Shown piece after piece: positions 12,336 to 24,073 of a DNA stretch of 64,000 nt. Origin of the DNA: Gonapodya prolifera JEL478 (Eukaryota; Monoblepharomycota; Monoblepharidomycetes; Monoblepharidales; Gonapodyaceae); NCBI GenBank assembly GCA_001574975.1, contig KQ965775.1, positions 67,205-131,204 on the forward strand. The letters run 5' to 3'. The number at the start of each line of letters is the position of its first letter. Position 1 is the first letter of the stretch. The position numbers and the translations under genes are program-made. The notes below the pieces were generated by a model. It was not told where the DNA came from. It was given only the letters and a program-made list of their open reading frames with translations, and ran no database searches.

Positions 12336-12814
12336 ATGTCTAAAAGAAAATTGGATCTATACTCCGAGAATACCAGCTCAGCACGGAATGAACTTTTGAA
12401 GCACGATGTCCGCATTACACAAGTTGCGAACTCCTTTGCTACGCCACAAGAGCCGAACCATCACGGGAAATCTGAAGATCTCGTTGATTATTACGGATCC
12501 TCCTCAACCCAAGTCCACGTCAACCAAAGTAGTTGATTTGTGTCTATTGCGCCTGTAAAAGGGGTAATCACGCTAAACACAGAGAGCTTGGTGATGTCCT
12601 CGCGACGAGACGCAAAATAGTGTGCGTCGCACTCATGGCAAACCACGACAAATCATGCAAATTAATACATGAGCGTCGTAATCTAGAATATGAGCTCGGA
12701 CTTCGAATGGGCCTCGAACACGCTGCTCGGACGGAAGGTCTTCAAGTCACACGACTGTTCGCAAAAGAGAGAGTACCTCGCGACATCAATCTTATGGAAG
12801 ACGCAAGCTCGTAG
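12336..12814 (+). other. Exon-like pieces, no recognised product
   Basis: An open frame from ATG 12336 (MSKRKLDLYSENTSSARNEL, hydrophilic) stops at 12536. A second frame, 12533–12814 (KIVCVALMANHDKSCKLIHE), overlaps it. Donor- and acceptor-like sites exist around 12555–12585, but no splice is compelling. Composition is hydrophilic. No domain is recognised; either a rapidly evolving small gene or chance. Confidence 0.2.
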
Positions 12815-12945
12815 CGTAGTTAATTCACGAGTTCAGACGATCCACAGGACACGGGCTCATTTGTGGAGATGTCATCATTCAACAATCAGAAAACGTGGGC
12901 CATTTTAAAATCCCTCTACTGATCGGAGAGCAAAAGGCCGGATTG

Positions 12946-13463
12946 TCACACTTTCCAATCAGATAAAGCAGTATCACAAGAACGACTTGATTGCTTCATG
13001 ATTGTATGCACCAAGCTTGTTAATTTCTTGTGATAACTTACGATGATGTTGACGTCAACAATTAATCCGGCAATTGTGCGAAGCAAAGAAACTTTCGAAA
13101 CGGAGGTCATTAACGATTCAAGAGATGCAAATCTGTGGTGTGCGTGTTTGTTATCTCCGAGTACCTCTGCGGCGATAAAGCAAGCCATGACTTCAAAGCA
13201 GAGCAGGGTCGAGAACATCTCGAGACCCGACATCATTTCGCAAAAGGTTAAGAAATCTTCGAACAAAATTATACGTCGCACCAAGTCAGCAACCTGAAAC
13301 CAAACAAAGTACAGACGTCAAGAGCACAATGCACTGGGCCGAACTTCAGGACTGACCGCTGGGCTGAAAATCGTAGTCCGACAATGCCGTTGACTGTTCC
13401 GATACAGAACGCTCGTGCACGTGGAATGTCACAAAACACCAAGCACGTTGACGTGGCCTTCAA
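12946..13463 (-). other. Two exon-like pieces, possibly a membrane-associated protein
   Basis: On the minus strand, a piece ending GTVNGIVGLRFSAQ (about 13463–13370) is followed by a gtcagt donor-like site, a tttcag acceptor at about 13302, and a second open stretch. That stretch contains VADLVRRIILFEDFLTF and FSTLLCFEVMACFIAAEVL, strongly hydrophobic in places. The phases of the obvious donor and acceptor do not match, so the join is unproven. No family is recognised. Confidence 0.25.
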
Positions 13464-13849
13464 CCCCGCCTACTTGAACGACACAATCACGAACAAGCTT
13501 CGAGCGCCCCACCCCGATAACTGATTCACGTTTAGGCGAAATAATTCAGGTGACGTGGGTATTCAACAGGTCTCAAACATGCCGCAGACGGAATGCCAAA
13601 TGTGTACGTCATGCGTGTGTTCGCAAAGAAGAGTGCAGGCCCTACAAATCATCGTACAATGCACCGAACATTTTGTGGTGTAGTGATGTCGGAGTTCCAG
13701 AAGCTGTCCTTCCCGTGTGATCCCTCAGTACGAAGAACATGCGAATGGTAACATCGACTTCGGTCACCTTCCGCACTCCCGACTTCCAATTGCCGTTTTC
13801 CCCCCGAAACAGACCATTCTTATCCATTACAACCAGTGCGTGCAACCAT

Positions 13850-13875
13850 CCCAACCCCAACCCCAACCCCGACCG
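13850..13875. repeat. Short CCCCAA-type repeat
   Basis: Three to four units of ccccaac in a row. The opposite strand is G-rich (ggggtt units) and could form a quadruplex. Too short and too isolated to be a telomeric tract. Confidence 0.6.
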
Positions 13876-14040
13876 TACCCTCCTGGCCTCCTGCGCCCCC
13901 GCCACCACCGCGCCTACCTCCGAAACCAGTATTCAATCAACTCCCGCTCCCTCTGCCACAGATTCAACTCCCACTTGTCGCCGTATATTGGGGCGTGCCG
14001 GCGTGGAGGGTCCTGAAACGCAATTCACAACACGTCAACA

Positions 14041-14093
14041 CTTTCCTTCCCTCCTTCCCTCCTTCCCTCCTTCCCTCCTTCCTGCCCTGCCCG
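14041..14093. repeat. Pyrimidine microsatellite (cttccctc units)
   Basis: A run of five to six imperfect 8-bp cttccctc units on the plus strand, flanked by further C/T-rich sequence to about 14200. Simple repeat; no coding value should be read into the Pro/Ser-rich frames over it. Confidence 0.85.
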
Positions 14094-14117
14094 CCCACCC
14101 AACCCCCAACCCCGAAC

Positions 14118-15239
14118 TCACCTCATATCATCCTCCCCACACCCACATCCCACCACATCGCCGCGCCCTTTCCGGGAAGATCTCGACGCCCAGGTCTGGG
14201 ACCGGAACTGGGTTGATCTGGTGCCGATCAGTTGTGAACGGGGGTTAGGGGGTGTGTTGGGGTTGGAGGGAGGTGGGGTGTAGAAGGGGGGTGAAGGAGG
14301 AGGAAAATGAGGAAGACGAGGGGTGCGGGACCATGTTGATGTAGACGAAGAGGGTTGTGATGCGCTGGTTGATGGTTGCAGTGTATTGCGAAGGGTAGTA
14401 TCACCGTTAGTGTCGAACGGAGATGATTTCGCACGCATTTTGGGGACTCTTGCGACCTGCTTCCTCTCAATAACCTGGAAATGGTCTTTTGTCCTCCAGT
14501 CTTGGCAGCTGATCACGCAAGCCCAACCCTCCCTCGCCCGTCATGCCAATGCTCCTTACACTCCTTTCCCTCCTCATATTACGTCACCTGCTACCCAACC
14601 CTTCCGTGTTTCTCACCGGTACTCCCGTGAACGCAGTGGCGCAAACTGGTCTCCACCAGTTGGGGAGATTTGGTCCGGTCGGGAGTTGGGTTGGATGCAG
14701 CCTCTGCCGATGGAGCGACGGCGGCCGGCGCGTCGGCTGACTCTTGTTTGGATTCCATTGTGTGTCTTGAGGTTTGGCGGTGGAGAGAAGGGGCAACTCG
14801 GTGAGGGAATCATCTTCGACCAACACCCGGCATCTTTTCACTCACAGATCGATTTCGCCTTCTTCCCTGCAGTCTCCGCTCTCTAGATGACGATTTCCTA
14901 GAATTCTCCTTCTGCGTAAGAGGGCGAACGGTTTGTAATTGTGGCCGCAGTGACGGAGTGTTGAAATTCTGCCGGACATCCAATCATATCAAATCCCCTG
15001 AGCGCTTTGGAAGTGACTTTTTCTGTCTTGGGATCCTGCGACGACACAATCGCGGAAGCCATATTGAAAAACTGAGATATAGGTAGCGACCCTTTAGGCT
15101 TCTCTACCTCTGCCTTTGTATTCGCTCCTCTGTATTTCTGCGTCTTGAAGCACATAATTTTCTTTTTGACATGGGTGTTGACGTTACTCGTGAACTCACT
15201 TACCCCCGAAAGACAGAGTTGAAATACGGTTTCGTTCAT
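14118..15239 (-). other. Low-complexity open frames, no gene supported
   Basis: Minus-strand frames at 14118–14516 and 14584–14841 are Pro/Ser/Thr-rich. The one at 14898–15239 is Lys-rich and mixed. They could be exons of one disordered protein, but no splice set can be justified and no domain is seen. Confidence 0.2.
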
Positions 15240-17730
15240 TGCAAGGAACGTGTATCATCATAATGCTTTATTTTGATGCTAGCCATAGTACTTGTCTCCT
15301 TTAAGTATATGCTCTGCAGACCTCAATATTTGTGATCGTGACATACCGGAGGGGCAAGTTACTACATCAAACCTTTCCTTTTACTCCCCTACACGCCTGA
15401 GCTCCGCTACGGTGATGGTAACACTCGACAACTGTAGGAGGAGATGCCCTTGATGTTATACTTGACAGTCATTGTACCAGCCCATCGTAAGGAATGATTT
15501 CACAAACGTTGTGGTACTTCACTATCGCAGAAGGCTCTCAATGACACCGAAAAGAGTTCTATTTTTGTATCGCGCGAAAAGGAAAATGGACTGACGTGAC
15601 GTCAGCAAACTCATCCTTTGCTCCCCTAGTGACTCCTATCGTGCAGAACTTTCCTCTTGTGAAGGAAGCTCTCATGTTCGTTGGAAGAGAATCACATATT
15701 GGGTCAAGCAAGTGGTCGGTCTCTTCTCCTTTGTACGAATTCCGGAAATTATAATGTGTGACATGAAGACATGAACACAATCAACAGTGATGTAACAAAA
15801 TTGCTGTCGGCACTGTCTACCAATCTTCCTCTCCCTCCTCCCTTCAATGCCTATCACGTATCATATTGTCGTGCGAACTGGCGTCATTCAGCCTTCCTTT
15901 GTTCCTTACACTGCGGTCGCAATATGTAGGATTTGCTCACTATGGGGAAATGCGGTTTTCAAGACAACTGTAATGACACCCTGCCATCCATTTGAAGGTC
16001 GCTACAGAAACATATAAACCGCCAAACTGAGCGGTGCTAGGGACTGCTAGATCCTCTCTCTTCACGCAAACACTTGAGCTCGCGGACGAGAGGCCAGAGA
16101 GGGCATCTTCAGTGTCGCGGAAAGATTTCATTTGCCTAACTGCTGCTCCTGCAGAATGTCATTCATTGCAGATGGCAGGTTTGAACTATCGACCTTGACC
16201 AATGCACGTCCACCGAAACTCCGTAATAGCCCGTAATGCTATCAAAATGGACGTCATCAGGTGGTGTCAAGACCAATTTTTGACCTCCCTGCCGCTCACA
16301 ATATTGTTTTGGTCGTGGGAGGCGAGAACGGAGCGCTGCTGAATCTTTCATGTAACTTCCCGAGCTACCACACTCGTGATCGTGCTCTCATTTTGTCGCT
16401 TCGCATCAAAGAATTCGTGAAGTCACCTGAACCTAAATTTTACTTCCTCCTTTGCGCATACTCCGACACAGCAGTGCTGTACCACGGAAGAGTTCAAATA
16501 CAAATTTGTCCTTACATCACACGTTTGTTTACAAATAGAGAGCGCACCTCGTCAACGTCCCTTTGGGCTCTCACAAGCTCTCAATGCGTATTTGGTGAGC
16601 TGAAAAGCTCGAAGGGCTCGCTTGCGAACGACTCTTCCATAAGGAAAGTGAGTGACGCCTGCAAGTTTATAATTTTGCTCCCTGCCGCGCCTTCCACTTG
16701 TGGTGGATGGTCTAAAAGCTGTTACAGGAGACTGCTGGCACAGCGTCTTGACAGTCACTTGACATATCCATGCTTCGAACCAAGAATCGTTTCTGAGATC
16801 GCATTTGGTTGACCCCAAAGAGAGTTCAGCAGCGCCCTGACTCCGTTGCCCTGGATCTCCTTTTAATGATTATAATCTGGTAATGTTATCACTATAAGAA
16901 TTGACGTCACGCAACTTTCGTTTTGCTCTCCGCAAAAGCACAAATCACAAATTATTGACTGGGTGCGGTTGGCGAAGTTGCCGGGGGATGCAAAGTTCTG
17001 GTGTTTTCCTTATCTCAATGGTCTCGAATGAAACATACGGGGTGGGTTGCACGTGACGCAATATTCGCATTCAGCAGCACATCTTACCGTTCCCGCAAAA
17101 CTGTTTCAGTCGTGAGCTTGCCTTGTCTGTATGACATGACTGAGCTAGTTTGACTACTAGAGCTCAGCAAAGACGACAGACTGGAGCTTGAAATGGTCAT
17201 CATGTATTTTGCAGTTTTCTTTGTGAGGTGACAAATAATTTCCGTTGCAAAAGTCAAACCTGACTTGATCTCATCTTCAACGTCACTAGAATCCACCAAA
17301 AACCGCATAAGCGAGACAAAACAATATCTGAAATGTTGCGGTAATACACTTTTTGCCTTCCATTGCTCCTGGACAGCGTTATGGCGAGAGACAGGTTTGG
17401 ATCTGTTTCGGTACACCGCCTGTTTTTCTGAGTCTTGTTCCTTTCAAACTTTTATTTCGTCGCTCTCCAAAGTGTTCTTGTCATTTCAGAGGTCCCAAGC
17501 TTCCGGTCGTGATCTGACGTCACTCAACGATCCCTTTTGCTTCCCGCTTCGCCCTGTCCATATGTCCATCCACAAGGTGGTGCAATTTGGGGAAGAGCTC
17601 GATGCAAAGTCGCGGTCCCTGGATTGATTGCTTCAACGCTTATGTCAAACTCTTCGGTGGCAACCTACTTCGGTGAAACAGAACAACAAAGGGAGACCCC
17701 AGAATATCCAATGATACTTCTACCCTAGCC
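15240..17730. other. Gene-poor stretch with scattered minus-strand exon-like pieces
   Basis: Minus-strand frames at 17084–17416 (ending TTETVLRER before a good gtaaga donor), 16552–16818, 16163–16351 and 15940–16131 are spaced like exons of one gene read right to left, but no product is recognised and phases are not consistent. 17731–18270 shows no gene; its last 300 bp must hold the promoter of the HNH gene. Confidence 0.2.
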
Positions 17731-18273
17731 GCACATCAGCTATCAAATTATATCCGGTGGAGAGTATGAATTGTGGAGTCATGTCAATGGGTGCAAACAT
17801 TTTTCTGTTTGCGCCACGAGATGCAAGGAATCGAATCGCGAGGCAATAGACTAAGCACCAACTTCCATGGGGCTCGCCACTTAAAGCAATAGAGAGGGAG
17901 CGGGAGGACGGGAGGCCGATGATGAAGTGGTGGAGTTTACCAATATTTTGCTCGATCATCTTTACCTTCTTTAGAGGTTGTTCATATTGCGAGAAGGTTT
18001 TGTACCTCCGCACCGTCTTTCAACTCAGAACTGTTATTCTTTCAGTCAAAATAATGTTTCTTTCACGTTCATCGGGTACTCCACGTCCCGATCAACTTCA
18101 CATTCTCATCTTCACTTCATCAGGACACAGACACACGTGGCGCAAAGTCATCACTTTCGTAAAAATTAAATTAGATTTGAGAATCGCACGTTTTTTCGCC
18201 ACACGGGTGCGCAAGACCCGGCACGTTGCCCATGTGGGGCGGGGTGTAAGGGTTCCGACATCACCTGCGGCGC

Positions 18274-18282
18274 GATATATAA
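18274..18282 (+). promoter_or_regulatory. TATA box of the secreted HNH gene
   Basis: gatatataa lies 48 bp before the ATG at 18330, and a CA-rich leader follows. A strong TATA this close to the start is unlike the other genes here and fits an inducible, secreted product. Confidence 0.55.
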
Positions 18283-18329
18283 TTTCAGGGACAGAATCTC
18301 AGGTTCAGTCAATTCATTGAATCGCGACA

Positions 18330-19168
18330 ATGGGAAAGCTTCTTGGGCTTCTTTTGATCTCGCTGGCAGGATTCAGTGTCGCGATCGCGGTCCCCCTCGT
18401 CCACCTCGACGCACGTGCTCCTCCCGGGATCCCCACAACTTCCACGGCCAAAACTCTGCTCGCGGGCCTCGTTGGTGAGAGTCGATAGAATTCAAAGCTT
18501 CACGATCGCCATTGATTGAAACTTTTCATTCCGATATCCTCTTACCTAGTTGCGGCTCCTGTCGACACCACTACATACAAACGGGACCTATTCCCTACCT
18601 GGAACACAATTTCCGGAACCTGCAACACTAGGGAGACTGTTCTGAAGCGAGATGGTACTGGAGTGGTCGTCGACAGCTCTTGTGCTGCAACAAGTGGCAC
18701 GTGGGTAAGCCCTTATGACGGCGCCACGTGGACCGCTGCGTCGGACGTGGTGAGATTTAGCTCCATCAAGGAAGAATGTTTTCGTTTGCTGATGACCCAT
18801 CTAACAGGACATTGATCACATGGTGCCGCTCAAAAACGCGTGGATCTCTGGCGCGAGCCAATGGACGACAGCCCAGAGACGGGCTTTTGCCAACGACCTT
18901 GACAACCCTCAGCTATGGGCTGTCACTGACAACGTGAACCAGGCTAAGAGCGACCAGTCGCCAGACCAGTGGAAACCCCCTCTGGTGAATAAAGTTTGAT
19001 TGGTACTTGCCTCTCGCGACGTAGTTGTCTAATGGCATCTCAAACAACAACCAGAAATCGTTTTATTGCACCTACGCCAAGGCTTGGGTTAAGGTGAAAT
19101 CGGTTTATTCTTTGACTGTGACGTCAGCCGAGAAGACCGCTCTGGGAACGATGATTGACACATGCTAA
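18330..19168 (+). CDS. Secreted HNH-type (DUF1524) protein
   Basis: Four exons (18330–18474, 18550–18749, 18808–18984, 19055–19168) join in frame to 211 residues. The N-terminus is a signal peptide: a Met-Gly-Lys start, a hydrophobic LLGLLLISLAGFSVAIA core and a likely cut near residue 20. The mature domain matches fungal and actinobacterial secreted DUF1524/HNH proteins: WNTISGTCNTRETVLKRDG, the metal/catalytic motif DIDHMVPLKNAW, FANDLDNPQLWAV, then DNVNQAKSDQSPDQWKPP with the second HNH-like Asn and Lys. Cys residues (TCNT, SSCA, FYCTYA, the terminal IDTC) would form disulphides outside the cell. It is predicted to be a small extracellular nuclease for nucleic-acid scavenging or competition. 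The intron at 18750–18807 falls just before the DIDH motif. Confidence 0.9.
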
Positions 19169-19331
19169 CAGCCGAATGAGTGTTTATTTATTTACATATG
19201 TTGGCTAAATAGGATGAAAGAGAAAATATTCCTGAGTGTGTCGACGGTCGTCAGTCGAACGTGATATCTTGTTTGGATGTGTATGCGTTCCAACCGATTG
19301 TGAATGCTAACGTAATTAACAAGGTACCGAG

Positions 19332-20662
19332 CTACAATGACTGTTCGACTGCGCTTCCTTCAACAGCACATCGCTCTCCGCGGTGTTGATAGTCGCTGCA
19401 CCGCTCTTGTCCCTGACTTAAGATGGGCGTCTCCAACACCATTCCCTTCCATCCTCCTCCCCACCCATACGAGACATACACCATCCCAAACAGAACCGGC
19501 ACTTCCACCAACGGCGCCACAGCCGCCACGATAGCCTGCGGGGAGCTCACACCAAACGTGGCGATACAAACAGCGATCGCCAGCTCGAAGTTGTTTCCTG
19601 ACGCGGTGGAAGCCTGAGTGGCGCATTGCGGGTAGGGAAGGCCGAGGCGGATGGAGAAGCACAGTGGAGGTAAAGACAATCGCGAAGTAGAGAATGACAG
19701 AGACGATGTCGTGGATGATGCAGTTGCCCTGGTTGGAGGTGGTCGGTGTTGTCCATCGGTTTGTGAGAAAATGTTTGGGGCGACAACCCGCTCAGCAAGG
19801 GAAGATGCACGCAAACACGGAGAGCTCTCTCAACCTGAATGAAAACAATGACGAAAATCGTATAGAGCAGTCCAACCAAACTCAAGGGCCCCAGCCACTT
19901 CATCTACTTTGTGTCATACCACGTTGCACCTTCCGCTCACTTCCGCAGCACCGCGGGTAACAAGAACCTGATTACGAGCTTCGTGCTAATCCCAGCTCCA
20001 AGCGGTACTCCAAAGAACACAAGCTCGCTTCGAGTGACAAGCCAGAGTCCCCACCTTGATGGAGTCGCCGCGGCTCACAACGACGAGGAGGAAATAGGAG
20101 AGTGGGAAGAAGAGGAGTATTTGGAGGAAGGAGTTGATGGCAACGAGGATGGCGCAGTATTCAGGGTCGCCGCATGCGACTTGGGCCGAAATGTGGGAAG
20201 GGGATTGGGTGAAAAGTTTGTTCTGGGCCTCATACAGAGTATTGCTCACCTGGTTCCAGATAAGAACCATGGCAATGCACCTCGCCACTCCAACCAAGAT
20301 GATTCCAGCTCAGTACTTGGCAGGTCTGGAAGGGTGAGCCAAGCAAGCCCGGTCATCACAAGCGGGGCGACTATCCAGTTCACGAAAAGAGACACCCCGA
20401 GGTTGCAGTGCATTTTAGGATGCCGGAAAGGTTCAGGTAGTGCTTCGTATTTGACACGGCTGGGTGAAAGTTCCATGGGTGGATTGAGGGAACAATGGTC
20501 TCAATGGAATCAATGTTGTTGGTCATCACGGTAAGCTCTCACCATAGCACCGGCAGCATCATTGCGAGCAAGCAAATTGCAATGGGAAGTGACACATTGA
20601 CAATCTCTACGCCTCCAAAGGCATCGGGGGCAGTGGCGGAGAAGTTTCCCAGGAATTTCCGA
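19332..20662 (-). pseudogene. ACR3: ACR3-type arsenite efflux transporter, decayed and 5'-truncated
   Basis: Minus-strand exon blocks align in order with the BASS/ACR3 arsenite permease: LGNFSATAPDAFGG then VSLPIAICLLAMM (about 20655–20545), KVKYEALPEPFR, LFVNWIVAPLVM, VARCIAMVLIWNQ spliced to VACGDPEYCAILVAINS, GVPLGAGISTKL, GPLSLVGLLYTI, and TASGNNFELAIAV with EVPVLF. The Cys of CIAM (ACR3 thiolate) and the NNFELAIAV block are present. I count three shifts of frame (near 20300, 20045 and 19655) and in-frame stops near 20295, 19936 and 19903, so it cannot make a full transporter. The first membrane helix is missing: similarity begins within a few bases of the repeat boundary at 20663. At least one stop is CGA to TGA, a CpG-type change. 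Confidence 0.85.
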
Positions 20663-21222
20663 GGATGCACTTGCAATATTATTGAAACGGGAGCTCAAAG
20701 AGGATCAAATAAGCACTCAGCAAGATGATGCTTACCTCTGGAGCTTGGTGGTAGTAATGTCAGACGTGGAGAGAACCTTGATGGACATGTCAAAGCATGG
20801 TGTAATAACACTCCAAACCATTTCTTGCTTGTCCTCTTGCCATTTTCAGCAAAGAGGGAAGGTTTGTGCAATCAGCAATAACTCAGGTCATACACAATAT
20901 GGAAGTAAGTGGTATGCTCAAGAGGACCCAAGAGTTTGCATCCAAGCTATGGGAGGCCGGATGGATTGCAACCCCAGCACACATTGAGCAACTTGTGAAG
21001 GCTCAATTGGAAGCAGTAGAGAAAGATATGAGCGCCAAAGGCAGTCTTGCAGAACATCTTGTGGATGCATTCCTTGACATGGCTGGAGCTGGAATTGCAA
21101 GTTGTCTTCGGGAGGAGACAGCTAGTGAATGCATGCAGAAGAGATAGACGATGAAGAAGGAGTACATACCCATTGTGCAGTGGATGCAAAGGGAGTTGGT
21201 GGTGCTCAAGGTCAAAGTTGAC
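20663..21222 (+). mobile_element. Repeat element copy A
   Basis: Direct repeat of 23701–24073, sharing ggatgcacttg at its left edge and diverging after gttga at its right edge. Relative to copy B it has about 160 bp more inside (about 20800–20965). It can encode a helical segment with LAEHLVDAFLDMAGAGIASC and EETASECMQKR, not a family I recognise. The element is CpG-poor, in contrast to flanking genes. Its left edge coincides with the point where ACR3 similarity stops. Confidence 0.7.
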
Positions 21223-21587
21223 TTTCTAAGCTTCAAACGGGCGTAGAATCCAGCGTTATAAGAATTGATAAGCCCGTTCAACCGGACTGGTCTTGGAAAG
21301 AGTGGCGAATTGTGGTATATGAGGGTTGGGCAAATGCCGGAGGCACCTTGGGGCACCACCGTCGTCATGGACGCAGCGGTGGCGCAGAGTGTCAAGCAAA
21401 GTCATGAGCAAGTACCTATTTGCCGCAAAAGTAGTCTTGTGACTGAGTGATACTGAATAACGCAAGGGTTTGCAACAAACTACGGCTCCCCTGTCCAGCT
21501 CACATACCCCTTATTGCAAAACAAAGCAACAGAACGACCGCGTTGGAATGCTTGGCTATTTTCCAAAAATTTTTTAATAAAAAACAA

Positions 21588-21706
21588 AACTACAGCACCC
21601 AGTATTCCCAGCTGATCTCTCACGCTAGTACTGACTGGGCTGTCGCGGGCTTCGCTGCGCTGATCGGACGGGAAGCGGCACTTTTCCGCGCATGTGGCCG
21701 TAGCTG
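21588..21706 (-). rRNA. 5S ribosomal RNA gene
   Basis: The minus strand reads from CTACGGCC (5' strand of helix I) through cttcccgtccgatcagcgca, the cagtcagtac loop region and ctgggaatactgggtgctg to GTAG, matching the 5S consensus over about 118 nt with the terminal CTAC/GTAG pairing. It is followed directly by a T-rich tract (ttttgttttttatt), a pol III terminator. The internal control region is somewhat diverged (gcgaagcccgcgacagccc; gcgtgagagatc), so a decayed copy cannot be ruled out. As in many fungi, it is dispersed rather than linked to a 35S unit. It sits between two repeat-derived stretches. Confidence 0.85.
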
Positions 21707-21739
21707 TTACTTTTCTCGAAAATAAGTAGTATATTTTTT

Positions 21740-23700
21740 AAAAATTTATTATGTTGGATTTAATGATAACAGAGCGACGGCTTCATTCAAACTCTCATTC
21801 ATGCAACTGATCTCAAACGCATGCGTCGTCGAATCGCCGTGCCCTCAAGGTCAGGCCAGTGTGAACAAATTGCAGTCAGATGCAAGGTGAGTTTGACTTG
21901 TATGAAGTGGGTCGTCACTGGATTCAGGATCAGAAATGGCTTGTCGCAGTGAATGTATATTCCACATTACATTTCTTGTACTGTCTTGTAGCAGCACTAG
22001 TTCTAGTTTTGCAATACAGACCCCCTTTGTTTGCATTGTGACGTACAAAATAAAGCAAGTATGTACCTCCCTCAGAACCTTCACCTCTGCTTCCCCAAAC
22101 CTGCCTTCTTGTACACCTTATCCATGCACTCCATTATGACAACAGACTCCTGTAGATCCATCCACACTGGGGGGTGTCTGCCCTTTTGATCAGCTGTGTC
22201 TTCCAGTGAAGGAGGCAAGAGGCAGGCCAGTGGCGACCCATGCTCAAACACACCACTCTGAGTTGGAAAGCCTCAGCCATGTAGCAAAAGGTGGTCCCTA
22301 GCAGCAGGTGCATTGGAAAGGAACAGTGGAAAGTAGGAGTTAAGTGAGAAGTGAGAATGAAATGACCAAAGAGTGGACAGGAGCTTACACCACTCTTTGC
22401 CAACATTTGCACTTCACGCGCCATCAACAGCAGCTTTGTTTTTGGTCATGGGTGGGCCGTAGGGTGGTGTGATTGTGACTTGGTGGTAAAGCTGTCAAAA
22501 GAATGTTCATTTTGGTTCTTTTTCAGCATGAGATGAAAAGAGCACTTTGTTGCTTGTTTGCCACCCACCCAGGGAAAATGAAATTGACCAACTTGACAGT
22601 TGTGCCGTCCTAAAAGGTTGCGCAGAGTGTTGGGAGTTGGGACAGTGAACTTAGGCATGCACCACCCAAGGAGTGGGAGAGGTGCATCATGATAGGCCTG
22701 GAGGATGCCAACAATGTCACATGTGACAGGTGGGAGATCAGAGCGGCCTGGGACAGGGACAATTACAGTGGCCTTGGTGGTCTGGTCAATTACAGGATTT
22801 TGTGTGCCTGCTGCAAGGACAGCTGGGTCAGTGACCTCCAGTGGGATGGATTTGGCATGTGAGACATTGGTGGAGTGAGACCAGACATCAAAGTTGAAGT
22901 CTGTCCCTCCATGCACCCCGCTGCCAGCCACCTGGGTGGCATAAAGTACTGCAGAGATTGAGTACACACCTGCATCCATGAGTGTTCTGCTGGCAAGGGG
23001 GAAGCTGAACTGGATGTCTGAGCCAGGGAGAGAGCCAACAGGGAAGGAGTTCATTGCTGACAGATGGACGACATGGTTGGACAGTGTTAAGGCAGATTGG
23101 AGGACACAAGCAAATATGTGCAGGGCAGTGTGGAAGTAGTAATGGAATGCCTTGAAGAGAACCTGTGAGTGGGTTTTGGCTGCAGCATGCATTGAGCAGG
23201 ATTGGTCAGCATTCTATTCTTGATGTGGCATTGGCACCTATTACTTGCAGAAATGATGCAAATCCTCTCAATCTTGATGATAGAAATGACACTGTCAGCA
23301 ACGTACTTTCTGCAATCAAAACAGGATGTTGTGTGTCAGAGGACCATTTCGCATTGTTTTTGAAGTTTCCATCCAACATATTTGATTGTATTCACCATGA
23401 CCTAGTCCTGATCTTTCATAAGGCTCAACTACATTGTATTGTTTCAGTGCTTTTTACTGGTATGGATGTCAACTGGACAAGGAATCCTGACATGGGGAAT
23501 GTTGTGATAAATGCAGCAACTCACTGGTGCAACATTGTCCTTCCACAAGCACCAAACCTTCTGATATTCTTAGCACGCTCTCAATTACCCATACAGACTG
23601 AAGAAAAGAAAGCAGCACTGATAATGGCCAAATTGATAGTGTCCAAAAAGTCAAAGAATAGTATTGCGACAAGCACAAGGACAATCAAGGGAATGGCAAT
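21740..23700. mobile_element. CpG-poor mobile-element stretch with an unknown 248-codon frame
   Basis: Base composition changes sharply here: TG/CA-rich and nearly CpG-free compared with flanking genes. A minus-strand open frame at 23192–22446 encodes 248 residues (MHAAAKTHSQVLFKAFHYYF start; DFNFDVWSHSTN, VTCDIVGILQAYHD and PLPLLGWCMPKF inside), not recognised. A plus-strand frame at 23165–23749 has MDVNWTRNPDMGNVVINAAT. These look like parts of a non-autonomous or decayed DNA element; no terminal repeats were identified. Confidence 0.5.
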
Positions 23701-24073
23701 GGATGCACTTGTGATATTACTGATTCGGAGCTCAAAGAAGATCAAATAAGCCATCAGCAAGATGATGCTTACCAATAGAGCTCAGTGGCAGTATTGTCAG
23801 ACGTGGAGAGAACCTTGATGGACCCCCAGCACACATTGAGCAACTTGTGAAGGCTCAATTGAAAGCAGTAGAGAAAGATATGAGCGCCAAAGGCAGTCTT
23901 GCAGAACATCTTGTGGATGCATTCCCTGACATGGCTGGAGCTGGAATTGCAAGTTGTCTTCGGGAGGAGACAGCTAGTGAATGCATGCAGAAGAGAGAGA
24001 CAATGAAGAAGGAGTACATACGTATTGTGCAGTGGATGCAAAGGGAGTTGGTGCCACTCAAGGTTGAAGTTGA
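23701..24073 (+). repeat. Repeat element copy B
   Basis: Second copy of 20663–21222, with an internal deletion of about 160 bp but otherwise highly similar. The open frame continues past the shared part (VSKMVERYLSHRMKEFVNHW) to a stop at 24170. Because A and B are close and in the same orientation, they could also be the two ends of one composite insertion of about 3.4 kb. Confidence 0.75.

Noticed and set aside
13850-13875. CCCCAA repeat as telomeric DNA
   Set aside because: Only three to four units, internal to the sequence, with unique DNA on both sides.
16160-16260. A tRNA-like T-arm (ggtcgatagttcaaacc on the minus strand)
   Set aside because: No matching acceptor stem, D-arm or anticodon arm could be folded around it.
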